From Adineta steineri (lineage: Eukaryota > Rotifera > Eurotatoria > Adinetida > Adinetidae): a DNA stretch of 64,000 nucleotides. Shown piece by piece: positions 1 to 10,307 of the stretch. Where the stretch lies: positions 97,307 to 161,306 of the forward strand of contig CAJNOI010000140.1 of the NCBI GenBank assembly GCA_905250115.1. Direction: 5' to 3'. The stretch's first letter is position 1. Each line of letters begins with the position of its first letter. The translations under genes and the position numbers were made by a program. Below the pieces are notes generated by a model. It was not told where the DNA came from. It searched no databases and was given only the letters and a program-made list of their open reading frames with translations.

Positions 1-708
1 GTATTCGCTTTTTCAAATCTACATTTATGGGGCTTGTGCAACTATCAATAATAAAAAGTTTACGGTTGCTGTCATTGAGTTCATTAAAGCACTAGCTCAT
101 GTATTTTTCCATAGTAGGTGTGTCGGTAAAAGCTTCAGGAGTGAAAAACACTTTCATATTTGAACAGTAACTTTTTCAATATCTTTAAATAAAAGAGGAG
201 GTTCAGTTCGATGGTTATTTCCAGGAAACACGCATAAAATGAGAGTTGCAAAACGTTGATCGTTTAGATAACCTCTGATTTTGTTTTTAGTGTGAATGTC
301 ATTAATACAACGTTTTGATTGATCACTTTATAAGTTTAGTGGTGTTTTGTCCATGGTGCAAATATCAGATTCAACAAAACAGATCATGGCACTACGTTGC
401 TTACATAATAGACCAGATCATCTTCGTACAGACTTTTGTAACGATAATCGATGCCGTGTTAGAAATCTTGTATACCATTTTTTTGATGGTTCTTAGTTTT
501 TAGTTTCAGCAGAAAATTTCTGTCCCTGCCTTATCATAGCTTTAAATTTTGCTTTCTCTTTACGAACATTCACATCTTCTTGATCTAAGCATCGCTTTGA
601 TCGATACCACTTGATCAGATGTTCATCCAAATCATAGTAGACTAACTTCATACTAGTGCCACTGATTCTTTTACGTTTTTTTTTGTTACCATCTTTATCC
701 TTCACCAA
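1..708 (-). pseudogene. Decayed pogo/Tigger-type (DDE_1) transposase, partial
   Basis: Minus-strand translation in broken frames gives a recognisable transposase order. A basic stretch and a CENP-B/Tc5-like helix-turn-helix remnant (LDEHLIKWYRSKR) lies near 700-495. Around 345-240 comes MDKTPLNL then DQSKRCINDIHTKNK, which matches the first catalytic block of DDE_1 enzymes (NMDxTPxxF...G). Around 60-20, LFIIDSCTSP matches the second catalytic block (LLxxDSxxxH). Family knowledge: these enzymes cut and paste DNA at TA sites. Stops and frame changes separate the blocks, and the copy runs off the left edge, so it cannot be active. Terminal repeats are not visible. The family call is fairly secure; the exact ends are not. 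Confidence 0.7.
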
Positions 709-1090
709 CTTGAATAGTCAGCTTATTTTCATTTTTCTTGTGCATTTATACTTTAATTTGAGTATATATAATGAAGTACCTTTATTAAATTCGTGAGTAG
801 TTTTCAGCTTTTCTTTAAAATTCCATTGTCGACATCTATGTTGAGTAATAATAGCTACTGTTTTCGCTGTTGAAGAAATTCATGATTGGTTAAGATAAAC
901 ATTTCCTTTGTTATTATCAAAGTTGTTGAGGAGCTAAACCACCTCAAGAGATACTTTGTAAGATAAAATGAAGAGAAAGTGACTGTGTATCGTAAATATT
1001 AAATATTGAAATTAGTAACATAACTGAATAGGAACAATTAATCAAGAATAGGTATGTAATAAATCCGAATTACAGTTCGAATTTTGATAG

Positions 1091-1168
1091 GATGGGTGTG
1101 GTTGTGGATGTGAGTACGGGTGTTCGTTATATATTTTATTCATAGTCACACTCATACCCACCCTCACG
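1091..1168. repeat. Telomere-like G/C palindrome, copy 1
   Basis: A G-rich arm (GATGGGTGTGGTTGTGG at the start) is followed by an AT-rich spacer near 1130 and a C-rich arm (CTCATACCCACCCTCAC at the end). It sits in the otherwise empty stretch 709-1433 between the transposase relic and the first ART gene, about 265 bases upstream of that start codon. Nothing else is visible in this stretch. Confidence 0.75.
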
Positions 1169-1433
1169 ATCAGTGAAAAAAGAAAAAAAAACAGAACCGA
1201 AAACATTATTTCATTCCGCGAAAAAGTATTGGTGGGGTATTCATATTCATAAAGAACTTGAAACACTTTCGACATGGCATTGTTATCGGCTTTATCTATC
1301 AGGTAATGTTGGAGAAAAGGTAGGAAGAAAAGAAATGTTTTGTTTCTGCAACATACAACATAAAAAGCCTCTGAAACAAAACATTTTTGTTGAGATTTTT
1401 TTCAAGGTAATAATAAAGTGATTATTAGTTATA

Positions 1434-3914
1434 ATGGCTACTAGTGAAACCTTCAATGAGAGACGGCAAAATCTTCTTCCAAACGAAGTTTCTAATAACA
1501 AAGAAAATATTCAATTAATTTGGCTTGATGGAAATCTGAATGATTCTAATGATTATCTTGTCACTCAATCTATGTTAATTGAACTCAATCCACCTGTTCA
1601 GTTTTATTCTAATTTTGATCGATGTCTCGATTTAATCAAATCAATCAAAGATGAACAAATCTTTCTTATTGTTTCAGGTGCTTTTGCTCAACATATACTT
1701 TTACAAAGTCATCGTTATCGATCTTTGGTTGCTATATTTATTTTTTGTTCTGACGATCAACATGATAAACCATTGATGCAAGAATATAATAAAATTATTG
1801 GAATATTTACTGATCAACATGATTTATTAGAATCAATTAAAGAAAAAATGAATCTAGTTGAAAAACAAACATTAACATTTAGTTTTTTTGATCAAAAACA
1901 AAAGTCATCAAAAGATTTACCACAAGGATCAGCATCATTTCTATTACATCAAATGTTAATTTATGTTCTTAAACAAATATCACAAGATGAACAATCAAAA
2001 AAAGAAATGCTCGATATGTGCCGTGATTATTATAAAAATAATAAACAAGAATTAAAGAAGATTGAAGAATTTCAAAATACTTATACTCGTGACAAAGCAA
2101 TTGAATGGTATACTGATGAATGTTTTCTTTATAAACTATTAAATAAAGCATTTCGAACTGAAGATATTGAATTACTCTTTACTTTCCGATTCTTTATTAC
2201 TGATTTATGTTCAGTTATTGAAAAAGAAAATCAACTTTTGAAAAATAATGGAACATTAACTTTGTATCGTGGAACACAGATTCCAAAAGAAGAATTTGAA
2301 AAAATAAAAGAAAATATTGGTAAAATTATTTCAACAAATGGATTTTTATTAACATCACGAAATATCAATGTATCGCTTCAATTTATTCATAACAATAAGA
2401 AATTAAATGATTTTACATCAGTTTTATTTGAAATTAAAATAAATCCATTATTGAAAACAGTGATATTTGCTGATGTTGGAAATAAAAGTCGAAAAGAAGA
2501 TGAAGAAGAAGTTCTATTCAATATCAATTCACTCTTTAAGATTGTTTCTGTTTGTTTTGATTCAAAACTTACTGTATGGAAAGTTGAATTGAATGCAACT
2601 GATGAAGGTACGGAAAAAGTTGAAGAATACCTTTCATTACCGAAACAACAGATGGAAGAATACACACCACTTATTCATTTGGGTAGACTTCTCTTGAATG
2701 AATTAGGTCAAGTGGATCGTGCAGGAAAATATTTTAATATGTTACTGAAAGCACTTCCACAAGATCATTCTGATATTGCAGCTGTTTATAATAATATTGG
2801 TATAGTACATAAAAGGAGAGATGAATTGAATTTGGCATTGAAAAACTTAGAGATAGCTTATAAAATACGTCGAAAACAACTACCTTCAAATCATCCTCAT
2901 ATTGCTGGTTCACTCAACAATATTGGTCTTGTTTATAAAGAAAAAGGTGATTTCAATAGAGCACTCGATTATTTTCAACAGGCTTTGAGAATTTTCGAAA
3001 ACTTATATCCTGATAATTATCTACAAAAAGGAAAGGCAATCGAAATCGTTGGGAGAGTATACAGGGAAAAAGAAGAGTTTGATACGGCTCTTACTTATTT
3101 GTCTCGTGCTCTCGAGATGTACAAACATGTTCTCCCTGATCAACACTCTGAGATAGCACGATGTCTGGGTACAATAGGATATACTCATGAGAAGAAAGAT
3201 AATTTAGATATTGCTCTGGATTATTATCAACAACAATTAAATATGGAAGAACAATGTTTACCTTTCGAGCATTCAGATCTTTTAAATCATCTCGGCTGGA
3301 TCACCGATACTTATAAAACGATGAATGAGATTGACAAAGCTTTAGACTTGTGTCAACAAAAACGTCTTATTCAAAAAACGAGATTAGGTGAATATCATCC
3401 TCGTATTGCTCAAACATTAATGATCATGGCTGGTTTAATTGAGAGCGACAATTCAAACGAAGCATTACAATACTATGAACAAGCTCTGTCTGTATTGGAG
3501 AATTGCACACCATCTGATTATCAAGTCACTTCTGAATGTTTGACACCAATGTCTTGTTTATATTTCAATTGTGATAGAAGAGAAGATGCATTACGATGTG
3601 AACTTAAAGCACTGGAACTTAATCGCCAAATATTGTCTTCTGATCACATTAACATCGCAAACAGATTAAGAAATATTGGTCTAGATTATGAAGAAATGAA
3701 CAACTTATCCGAAGCACTTCGTTATTTCAATGAAAGTCTTTCGATCTATCAAGCTAATTATGGACTAGAACATGAAATGGTGAAGAGAGGTGAAGCAGAC
3801 ATTGCTATATTGAAAGAGAAACAAGTGTCGTTATCATATCATAAAGAAGAAAAAAATTCAAGCAATAAAGCATCATCTACTGTCGTTAGCAGTAGAGCAT
3901 GTATAATTCTTTGA
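1434..3914 (+). CDS. ADP-ribosyltransferase with TPR repeats (ART-TPR protein)
   Basis: Uninterrupted 826-residue protein. Residues about 26-150 form alternating hydrophobic strands (IQLIWLD, IFLIVSG, VAIFIFCS, KIIGIFTD), probably an alpha/beta fold. Residues about 205-395 are an arginine-specific mono-ADP-ribosyltransferase domain of the R-S-E class: YRG with Arg279, STNGFLLTS from Ser300, and EEEVLF with the Glu357/Glu359 pair. About nine 42-residue, kinesin-light-chain-like TPRs follow from about 408 to 795. The protein ends in CIIL, a CaaX-type prenylation box. Inferred role: NAD-dependent modification of a partner recruited by the TPRs, possibly at a membrane. An AATAAA follows at 3929. 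A paralogue lies at 20808-22835, but this copy has no intron. The target is unknown. Confidence 0.9.
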   Translation: MATSETFNERRQNLLPNEVSNNKENIQLIWLDGNLNDSNDYLVTQSMLIELNPPVQFYSNFDRCLDLIKSIKDEQIFLIVSGAFAQHILLQSHRYRSLVAIFIFCSDDQHDKPLMQEYNKIIGIFTDQHDLLESIKEKMNLVEKQTLTFSFFDQKQKSSKDLPQGSASFLLHQMLIYVLKQISQDEQSKKEMLDMCRDYYKNNKQELKKIEEFQNTYTRDKAIEWYTDECFLYKLLNKAFRTEDIELLFTFRFFITDLCSVIEKENQLLKNNGTLTLYRGTQIPKEEFEKIKENIGKIISTNGFLLTSRNINVSLQFIHNNKKLNDFTSVLFEIKINPLLKTVIFADVGNKSRKEDEEEVLFNINSLFKIVSVCFDSKLTVWKVELNATDEGTEKVEEYLSLPKQQMEEYTPLIHLGRLLLNELGQVDRAGKYFNMLLKALPQDHSDIAAVYNNIGIVHKRRDELNLALKNLEIAYKIRRKQLPSNHPHIAGSLNNIGLVYKEKGDFNRALDYFQQALRIFENLYPDNYLQKGKAIEIVGRVYREKEEFDTALTYLSRALEMYKHVLPDQHSEIARCLGTIGYTHEKKDNLDIALDYYQQQLNMEEQCLPFEHSDLLNHLGWITDTYKTMNEIDKALDLCQQKRLIQKTRLGEYHPRIAQTLMIMAGLIESDNSNEALQYYEQALSVLENCTPSDYQVTSECLTPMSCLYFNCDRREDALRCELKALELNRQILSSDHINIANRLRNIGLDYEEMNNLSEALRYFNESLSIYQANYGLEHEMVKRGEADIAILKEKQVSLSYHKEEKNSSNKASSTVVSSRACIIL

Positions 3915-4159
3915 TTAATATTAAGCAAAATAAAATAATAATTAAGAAAATAGATTCTTTTTGAAAGAAAAGTAGTACTAATAATAATAATAATAATAGT
4001 AGAAATACATATATGGATTTCTCTTGACATCCACAAATCAGCGAAGAGATGGCAAATATAGAAATATATGTAAAGAATGATTTTATATTTTTAATTTTCA
4101 ACTAAAACATACAACAGAATTATCTCTACATAACTCATACATTTTAGATGAGAAACATT
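3915..4159. other. Short 3' flank of the ART-TPR gene
   Basis: AT-rich sequence with the poly(A) signal AATAAA at 3929 and a short (AAT)n run near 3975. No gene seen. Confidence 0.5.
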
Positions 4160-4609
4160 ATAAAGGGTGTTACAGAAGTTTTGAAACAAGGGTGACAATT
4201 TTACGTTTTCTCGCTTATGAAAAGCGAATCTTTTTGAAAATTTTACAGATTCTTGATCATAACTACTACTATGTAATCACAAAGTTTCAGGAATATAGCT
4301 GCTTCTATTGATGAAAAACTAGAAAAGTACTATTGAGTAAAATTTCCATAAATTCATTTTTGTTGTATAAACGGGTTGATTTTCTGACTGAACAAGAAGA
4401 TTTGTGTAATTAAAAGAGACACTTTTCAGCCTCGTATATTTAATTAAAACACTCTAGAAATAACGATTTTTTACTCAACAGTATTTTTCTAGTTTTTCAT
4501 CAATAAAAGCAGCTATATTCCTGAAACTTTATGATTATATAGTAGTAGTTATGATGAACAATCTGTGAAAGTTTCACCCTCGTTTCAGAACTCCCGTAAC
4601 ATCCTTTAT
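4160..4609. mobile_element. Foldback (MITE-like) element with long terminal inverted repeats
   Basis: The left end (ATAAAGGGTGTTACAG) and the inverted right end (ATAAAGGATGTTACGG) start a terminal inverted repeat of roughly 200 bp. Matching blocks continue inward, for example TTTCAGGAATATAGCTGC on the left and its reverse complement near 4510. The middle is a short unique AT-rich stretch, and no reading frame spans the element. Known type: a non-autonomous DNA transposon moved by another element's transposase. A TA target is possible from the flanks but is not certain. The arms have diverged, so the copy is not recent. Confidence 0.75.
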
Positions 4610-5018
4610 GTATGTATTTTAACTACGTTTCTTATCAAGTTATCAAGTAAAGTGTATTCAATGAGTTTTACTACTAGTTGCTACGGTCTACCATAGGGTG
4701 GTAGATAGAGGAACTAGAAAACCATGTCTTAAAACTTAAATTTACTATTTTTCTTTCAAAAATTATTATTGAGTTTCACAAAAAAATCAGAGTCAATAAC
4801 GTTGTTGTTAACAGTGTTGTCACGGAGATGCGTTACTCTGAACACTTTAAAGAGCTGACAAGAGAGAAAGGAAAAAAAATTGAAGATAGACGGAACAATA
4901 GCGTGTTCGTTACGTTTGCCGTCAACGCTACGATCCCATTAAAGTCAATATCATTTTTTTTCTTTTCTTTTGTTTTCTTCAATTTTCTACTTTTATTTAA
5001 GTAAAACATTTTTTGCCG
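4610..5018. other. Intergenic stretch upstream of the small membrane-protein gene
   Basis: No gene visible. The last 60 bases are pyrimidine-rich and end in TTTATTTAAG at 4991-5000, which could be the acceptor of a 5' UTR intron just before the start codon at 5019. Confidence 0.35.
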
Positions 5019-5384
5019 ATGGCAGCATTTTTTATATCTATTATTTCATCAATTATTCTGAATATATGTTCAGCAAAAACTCATTCCTCCACCAACAGTG
5101 GAACATCCACTACACTAATAGCCATTCTGGTACCCACTGCTACTATTGGCGTCACTATTATTGTCATAGTAATTGTATGTTGTTGTTATAAAAAAGCACC
5201 ATGGTGTTGCAAACAAAGAATGGGTGTCATGCCTCTAGCTACACAGCAGTTTCTAGCGCAACAACAAAATCAATATGCACCTCCAGGTTTCTTTCAAACA
5301 ACACCCTATGTTCAACCACCACCTTACAATCAAATGTCACCATACGAAAAACCAACTCCATACTCCCAACCGATACAGACATAA
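5019..5384 (+). CDS. Small single-pass membrane protein with cytosolic PPxY tail
   Basis: A 121-residue protein starting at the first ATG in frame (MAAFFISIIS). It has an N-terminal signal peptide, a short Ser/Thr-rich outer segment, a transmembrane helix (LIAILVPTATIGVTIIVIVI), a juxtamembrane cysteine cluster (CCCYKK...WCCKQR), and a Gln/Pro/Tyr-rich tail with QPPPY and repeated PY pairs. The layout resembles the Shisa/CYYR1/VOPP1/WBP1 group, whose PPxY tails bind WW-domain proteins such as Nedd4-type ubiquitin ligases. That comparison rests on architecture only. The stop codon overlaps an AATAAA, and a second AATAAA is at 5494. No orthologue is claimed. Confidence 0.7.
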   Translation: MAAFFISIISSIILNICSAKTHSSTNSGTSTTLIAILVPTATIGVTIIVIVIVCCCYKKAPWCCKQRMGVMPLATQQFLAQQQNQYAPPGFFQTTPYVQPPPYNQMSPYEKPTPYSQPIQT

Positions 5385-6280
5385 TAAAATGTATTTTCAT
5401 TTAAGCATGTTTGTGACTGCTATCTGATACTCTTTTCTGAAACAGAACTTGCACATAAGTTCAATTCTGATACGATAACACTTATGTGTATAAATAAACT
5501 TCTCATGAAAACTGTTGTATTTCTTTTAAAAAAATATATTCTATATTGGTTTTTTGCCTTTCTTTAATTTTACTAATACTTTTATTTTGTATGATTAAAG
5601 GAATGATGTTTTGTTGCCAAGCAAGTCGTTGGTATTTTTTTAGCGAGTGAATATTCACTAATTAAGTATATTTGCACATTGATTAGTAGTTTGAATTTGA
5701 TATAAGAAACTTGGATGTTATTCTTTAAGCTATTCCAAAACCACCCACTAGATATCATGAAAAATGACGATTATATTTTAAGTAATAGGTAAAAAATCGA
5801 TTAGAAAATCTTCATTCTTGATCACGAATCTCATTAGACAAATACAATGACTACATCTGAAATAGTTAATTGCGCATAATCCAATATTCGAGTCTTCACA
5901 CTGATATCTAGTATACTTGACTGATTTTTTATTAGACAGTGTAGATTTCAGTATCAAAATTGAAATTTGAATCGACTAAAATTGCTTTTTTTTGCCATAT
6001 ACGATGAATTTCAAAGATGATATAAACAAATTTTGTTCTTGTATTTGTATAAGTTCGATTTATTTGTGTAATACGTGAGAAGATGCATATATTAAAACAG
6101 AGATAACTAATCAAGTTACAGTCATTTGATCTTTTATTATTCAAATGATTGTTTTTATTAATAAATCTGTCAGAGATAAAAATTCCCTTTTGATATATTA
6201 CGCATATATCATATGATGACAAAAACTTTCGATATTATCAATAAAAATGGATCATATGACTATAAAACAATGACTTGTAT
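5385..6280. other. Intergenic, no gene seen
   Basis: AT-rich flank with AATAAA at 5494. Open frames here are short and look random in composition. Confidence 0.4.
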
Positions 6281-6360
6281 TCGGGTATGGATGTGGTGGA
6301 TGGGTATGGGTGTGAATGAACGCAAGATAAAAAAATAAAGACATGCATCCACTCTCAAAG
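6281..6360. repeat. Telomere-like G/C palindrome, copy 2
   Basis: G-rich arm (GGGTATGGATGTGGTGG, then GGGTATGGGTGTG), an AT-rich spacer near 6325-6340, and a short C-rich arm (GCATCCACTCTCAAAG). The arms are unequal, as if the right one has decayed. Confidence 0.65.
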
Positions 6361-6718
6361 TTATCAATAAATAATCTTTGTTATTTATCTAACAACGATA
6401 CATTTTATTATATAATAGGAGAATGCAATTTCAATCTCAGTTAGATTCCAAACTCGCCTGTAAAAGATATATCTTGTAGTTACTGCCATATCTTTGGATT
6501 TTTATTCTTTGTCGAGCTAAATAATATGAATATTTATCTCGTGTGCAAGCTACTTTTGCGCAACATTCATAGAACCGATCGTCTGTCTTATATAATCATG
6601 CCTCTTTTTTTTATTTCAAACGTAGAAGGAAGAAATATTCAAGTACAGAAGAACGAAAAAAGGGACCTACTCTATCTCACTATGATTCACCTTTAGCCAA
6701 AGTGTACATTAAGAAAGA

Positions 6719-6871
6719 CGCGTTGGTGGGTAAAAAAAAATTGCGTTCGTAGATAAAAATAATTTGTGTTGGTTGGTAAAAAAAAGTGCTAGTGGATAAA
6801 AACAAATGCGTTGGTTGGTAAAAAATTTGCGTTGGTGGGCAAATAAAATTGCGTTAGTAGGTAAAAAAATG
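6719..6871. repeat. Minisatellite of GCGTTGGTGGGTAAAAA-like units
   Basis: About seven imperfect tandem units of 20-30 bp, each a TGCGTTGGTGGGTA-like block followed by a run of A. The A-run length varies most. Read on the minus strand it gives a repetitive frame (TNAIFF, TNQ...FF) that should not be taken as a gene. The rest of 6361-7182 is AT-rich and empty. Confidence 0.75.
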
Positions 6872-7182
6872 CAATATAAACTCGTCGTTGAAAAATTCGA
6901 AAATCTCAAGAAGAAAAGGAAATATTAAAATATTTCTTTAAGAATACATTAAGAAACTGTAAACATGAATGTTCACACAAATTGTTAATCACATGATATT
7001 TCACGAAATTTTCTTTCTCTTTCGTCATAAATAAACTACGTAGTTAATACTTCCTTTTTTTTCTTCGTAAAGCAAATGAGTAATAATGACTTATAAAAAT
7101 AACATCAATCACATATTTTTGTTTTTATTCGTCTGTAATTATATATAAAATACATCGTTAAGAAATACTCAATTTTACTCCA

Positions 7183-9428
7183 ATGCCTCATTCAATTGAT
7201 TTCTTGGAGCAATTACCTATTGAACTTCTTCATACTACTTTTGATTATCTCTGGGCTAATGAAATTATTTATTCATTTTACAATATAAACATTTATATAA
7301 ATAATATTATACATACATATTCTTCGTATCGATTTAACTTACAATCAATTAGGAAATCTCATTTTGACAATATATGTGAAATAATTAAAGTTAATCGAGT
7401 TATTTCATTACGATTGTCCGATGATGATTCTACACCAAATCAATCGAAATTTTTTTTTGCTTATTTTCATCTTGACCAATTCATTCGTCTTCGATCACTT
7501 TCTTTATTTGATATTAATATAGATTCGTTAAAATTTATTATTTCTAATTTGAACCAACTAAATCAATTACGTTCACTTTCAATACATTGTAATAGTATAA
7601 ATAAAAAATTTATACTACAAGGCATACATAATTACTTAAATGATACACAATCCAAGTTTGGTTTAATAACAATTCCTTCAAACGTTTTAATTCAATTAAT
7701 ACGATTAAACCTTGGTTGTGGTTTAAATTTTGAAGAACATCTTCAATCGTTGAATCTTCGTTATTTGACACTGGAAAAATGTGATATTCAAACTCTACAA
7801 ATGATTTTATCTACAATGACGCAATTGATCTTTCTAAATATTTGTCTTACAGGCGATACATCAAGTATTTCTCATGTTCCTACATCATCCTCATTGCGTT
7901 GGCTTACATTAAAAATAAATGGTAAGAATATTCTCAAAATAATATGTATCTTGTACTTACGAGGGAATCTTCGGGTGTGAATGATATATTAATCTATCAC
8001 CCACACCAGTCTGAGGGGATTCTTTTGTCAATGAAACAAATATTTCTTTATTGTTTTTAAAAAAAAGTCATTGTTATATGAATTTTTTAGATTCGTCCAT
8101 AGCAATGAATGATTTAGAATGTTTTTTATCGAATTTCTCTTATTTAACACATTTATAATTAGAGTTAATAGGTAAAAGGGACCTTGTTAATGGAAATCGA
8201 TGGAAAATATTAAGTAAAGATTTAATCAAGTTTAATTTTAAATTCCATGTTAAAATAATTAATATTAATTCTATTCTCGATTCATTTCGTAATTCATATT
8301 GGCTTTTAAATAAACGCTGGTATGTCGCCTACGATAATCAATGTCTTTTTACAGTTCCTTACTTTGCTCCAATATTGACACATAGTCCTTACAATCCAAC
8401 AATTTATTCAACAATCCCTGACAATACAATTTTTTATGATCAGATTAAACATCTTGTTATATCAAAACCTGAAAATATAATGTTAAATCATTTACATAAT
8501 GTTGACGAATTAACAATTGAATGTTCGATTTTTCCTGAACTTCTGTCTATAGTTAATCTAAATCGACTTAAACATTTAAAATTGGCATCACTTGATAATA
8601 TCGAATTATTTTTAATGCATTTAAATTCGATACCTAATCTAAGTAAATTATCAGTAAATGGAAATCTAACAGTAGATTTCATTGAATATACAAAAAGCTG
8701 TCGAACAAAACAAATTCGAACACTAGAAATTGTTACTTCAACGGAAGATTTAAGTTATATTATTGAAGGATTAATATATCTTTTTCCACAAATTGAACAT
8801 TTACGTATATCAACTATACATTCAAGAAAACATATAATTAGATTAATTGACGGATTCGAATATTTATTAAATGCATCATTTGTTCTTAAATGTTCATCTA
8901 CCGATATGAATAAGAGATGGTTTCTAAAACCAGGATTATCTATTCGTGAAGTTCGACGATTAAACAATGGAACTTTCACATGTCAATTTGATCGCCTGTC
9001 GACAGATAGTTCATTGTATGAAATTAATCTTTGGATTGGAGAACAGGTTAATTCTTTGATATATTTATTTAAATTGATCTAAATTTTTAATTAAGGCACG
9101 GAAATCTTGATGGATTATTCATTTTCCACCACGACGAGGATACTATTGGTATCAATTACGACATAAATTTTTTCATCATCCATGTATTATTACTATTCAA
9201 AATGTTTATCGTAAATTAAGTTCAAATGAACCCTTGCGAAATATTTTAAAATTTTTAAACTATTTCATATACTTCCTTTTTTTTATTATTTTTTTCCTTA
9301 AGGCTTATCAGCAATTATTTTCTACTATTCTATTAATTGATTTTTTACGATGGTTCTTCGAGAGCTTTATATTTACGTTTATTTATTTTGTGGCATTCCA
9401 ATTTTCGACTTTTGTATTATTTTTGTAG
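7183..9428 (+). pseudogene. F-box/LRR-type gene broken by two in-frame stops
   Basis: Starts with an F-box-like segment (FLEQLPIELLHTTFDYL, residues 8-24) followed by degenerate leucine-rich repeats. Exon 1 is 7183-7921; intron 7922-8090 (GTAAGA...TTTTAG) joins it in phase 1 to exon 2 at 8091. In exon 2 the frame is coding throughout except for a TAA at 8156-8158 (LTHL*LEL). An intron at 9047-9095 (GTTAAT...TTAAG) would lead to a last exon with a TGA at 9108-9110 and then a conserved-looking tail (WYQLRHKFFHHP). Family knowledge: F-box proteins recruit targets to SCF ubiquitin ligases. With two nonsense codons and no frameshift, this is a recent pseudogene or a sequencing problem. The 3' end is uncertain. 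Confidence 0.7.
7972..8012. repeat. Telomere-like G/C palindrome inside an intron, copy 3
   Basis: CTTCGGGTGTGAATG, a short AT spacer, then ATCACCCACACC. It lies wholly within intron 1 (7922-8090) of the F-box relic. Confidence 0.55.
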
Positions 9429-9649
9429 ACTATAGCCTTTTCGAAATAGATATAGAATGTTTAAACGATTTTTCAAAGTATACCATCGTTATGTTTTTAA
9501 CAATCGACGCTTTTGATAAACATAATTAATCAAATTCAAATTTTATCAAACATTCTTATTTTTCATCATAACCGTTTGAAATTATAATAAATATTTATTT
9601 TATTAATTAACGAATGAATGTAAATTGATCCTCTAATGACTCACAGCCA

Positions 9650-9726
9650 CGGGTGTGGGTGGGTGAATGTGAATGTGGGTATAAATAAAATAGAACACTC
9701 ACACCCACACTCAACCACACCCATGA
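9650..9726. repeat. Telomere-like G/C palindrome, copy 4
   Basis: A well-kept copy. The G arm is GGGTGTGGGTGGGTG then GAATGTGGGT, the spacer is ATAAATAAAATAGAA, and the C arm is CACTCACACCCACACTC then CCACACCC. It sits in the empty stretch 9429-10307 between the F-box relic and the GC-rich membrane gene. Confidence 0.8.
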
Positions 9727-10307
9727 TCAATCGCCAGATTTTTAGCGATTTTCAGAAAAACGATTAGGTATTCTTCTATGAAACCAAAATGGTATGAAGA
9801 CATATAAACAAAACTGTTATTATATACTAATTATGCGGATTTTTTTCTTTGGTTATGATTTGCCGGAAATGAGAGAGGCTGTTAGAAAAACAAGTTCGTG
9901 GCTAACGGTCATCATAGTTTCCTTTGTCAAGTAACAGTGAATTCACTTTGAACAATTTCTCGACTGTTGTCAAAAACAAATCTTTGGAAATGTGAGATAC
10001 ACTGAAACGAAATTATATTCATTACTCGGGCATTCGATGAGTTCTTGATGAATAAACAACGCTAGAGAGAAGGAAGGTTGAAGCTTCCTAATACTTAGAA
10101 TCTCTATCAATACGTGTATAATTTTTAGATAGTCGAGGGTGGATCCCTCACTTTGCGTTTAAACTACCTGGAGTTATCACTTCACGGAAAAAGTACATCA
10201 TTCTTGAATAATGAAAATGGAAGAACATCATTCCTTAAGTACAAAAGGAGTAGATATAGAGGTTCTAACTATGTGCACTGTGATTGTCCTGTCTTTGAGG
10301 TAGTACT

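Noticed and set aside
5932-6222. A 96-residue minus-strand protein
   Set aside because: Asn/Ile-rich and without recognisable structure; adjacent regions give similar chance frames.
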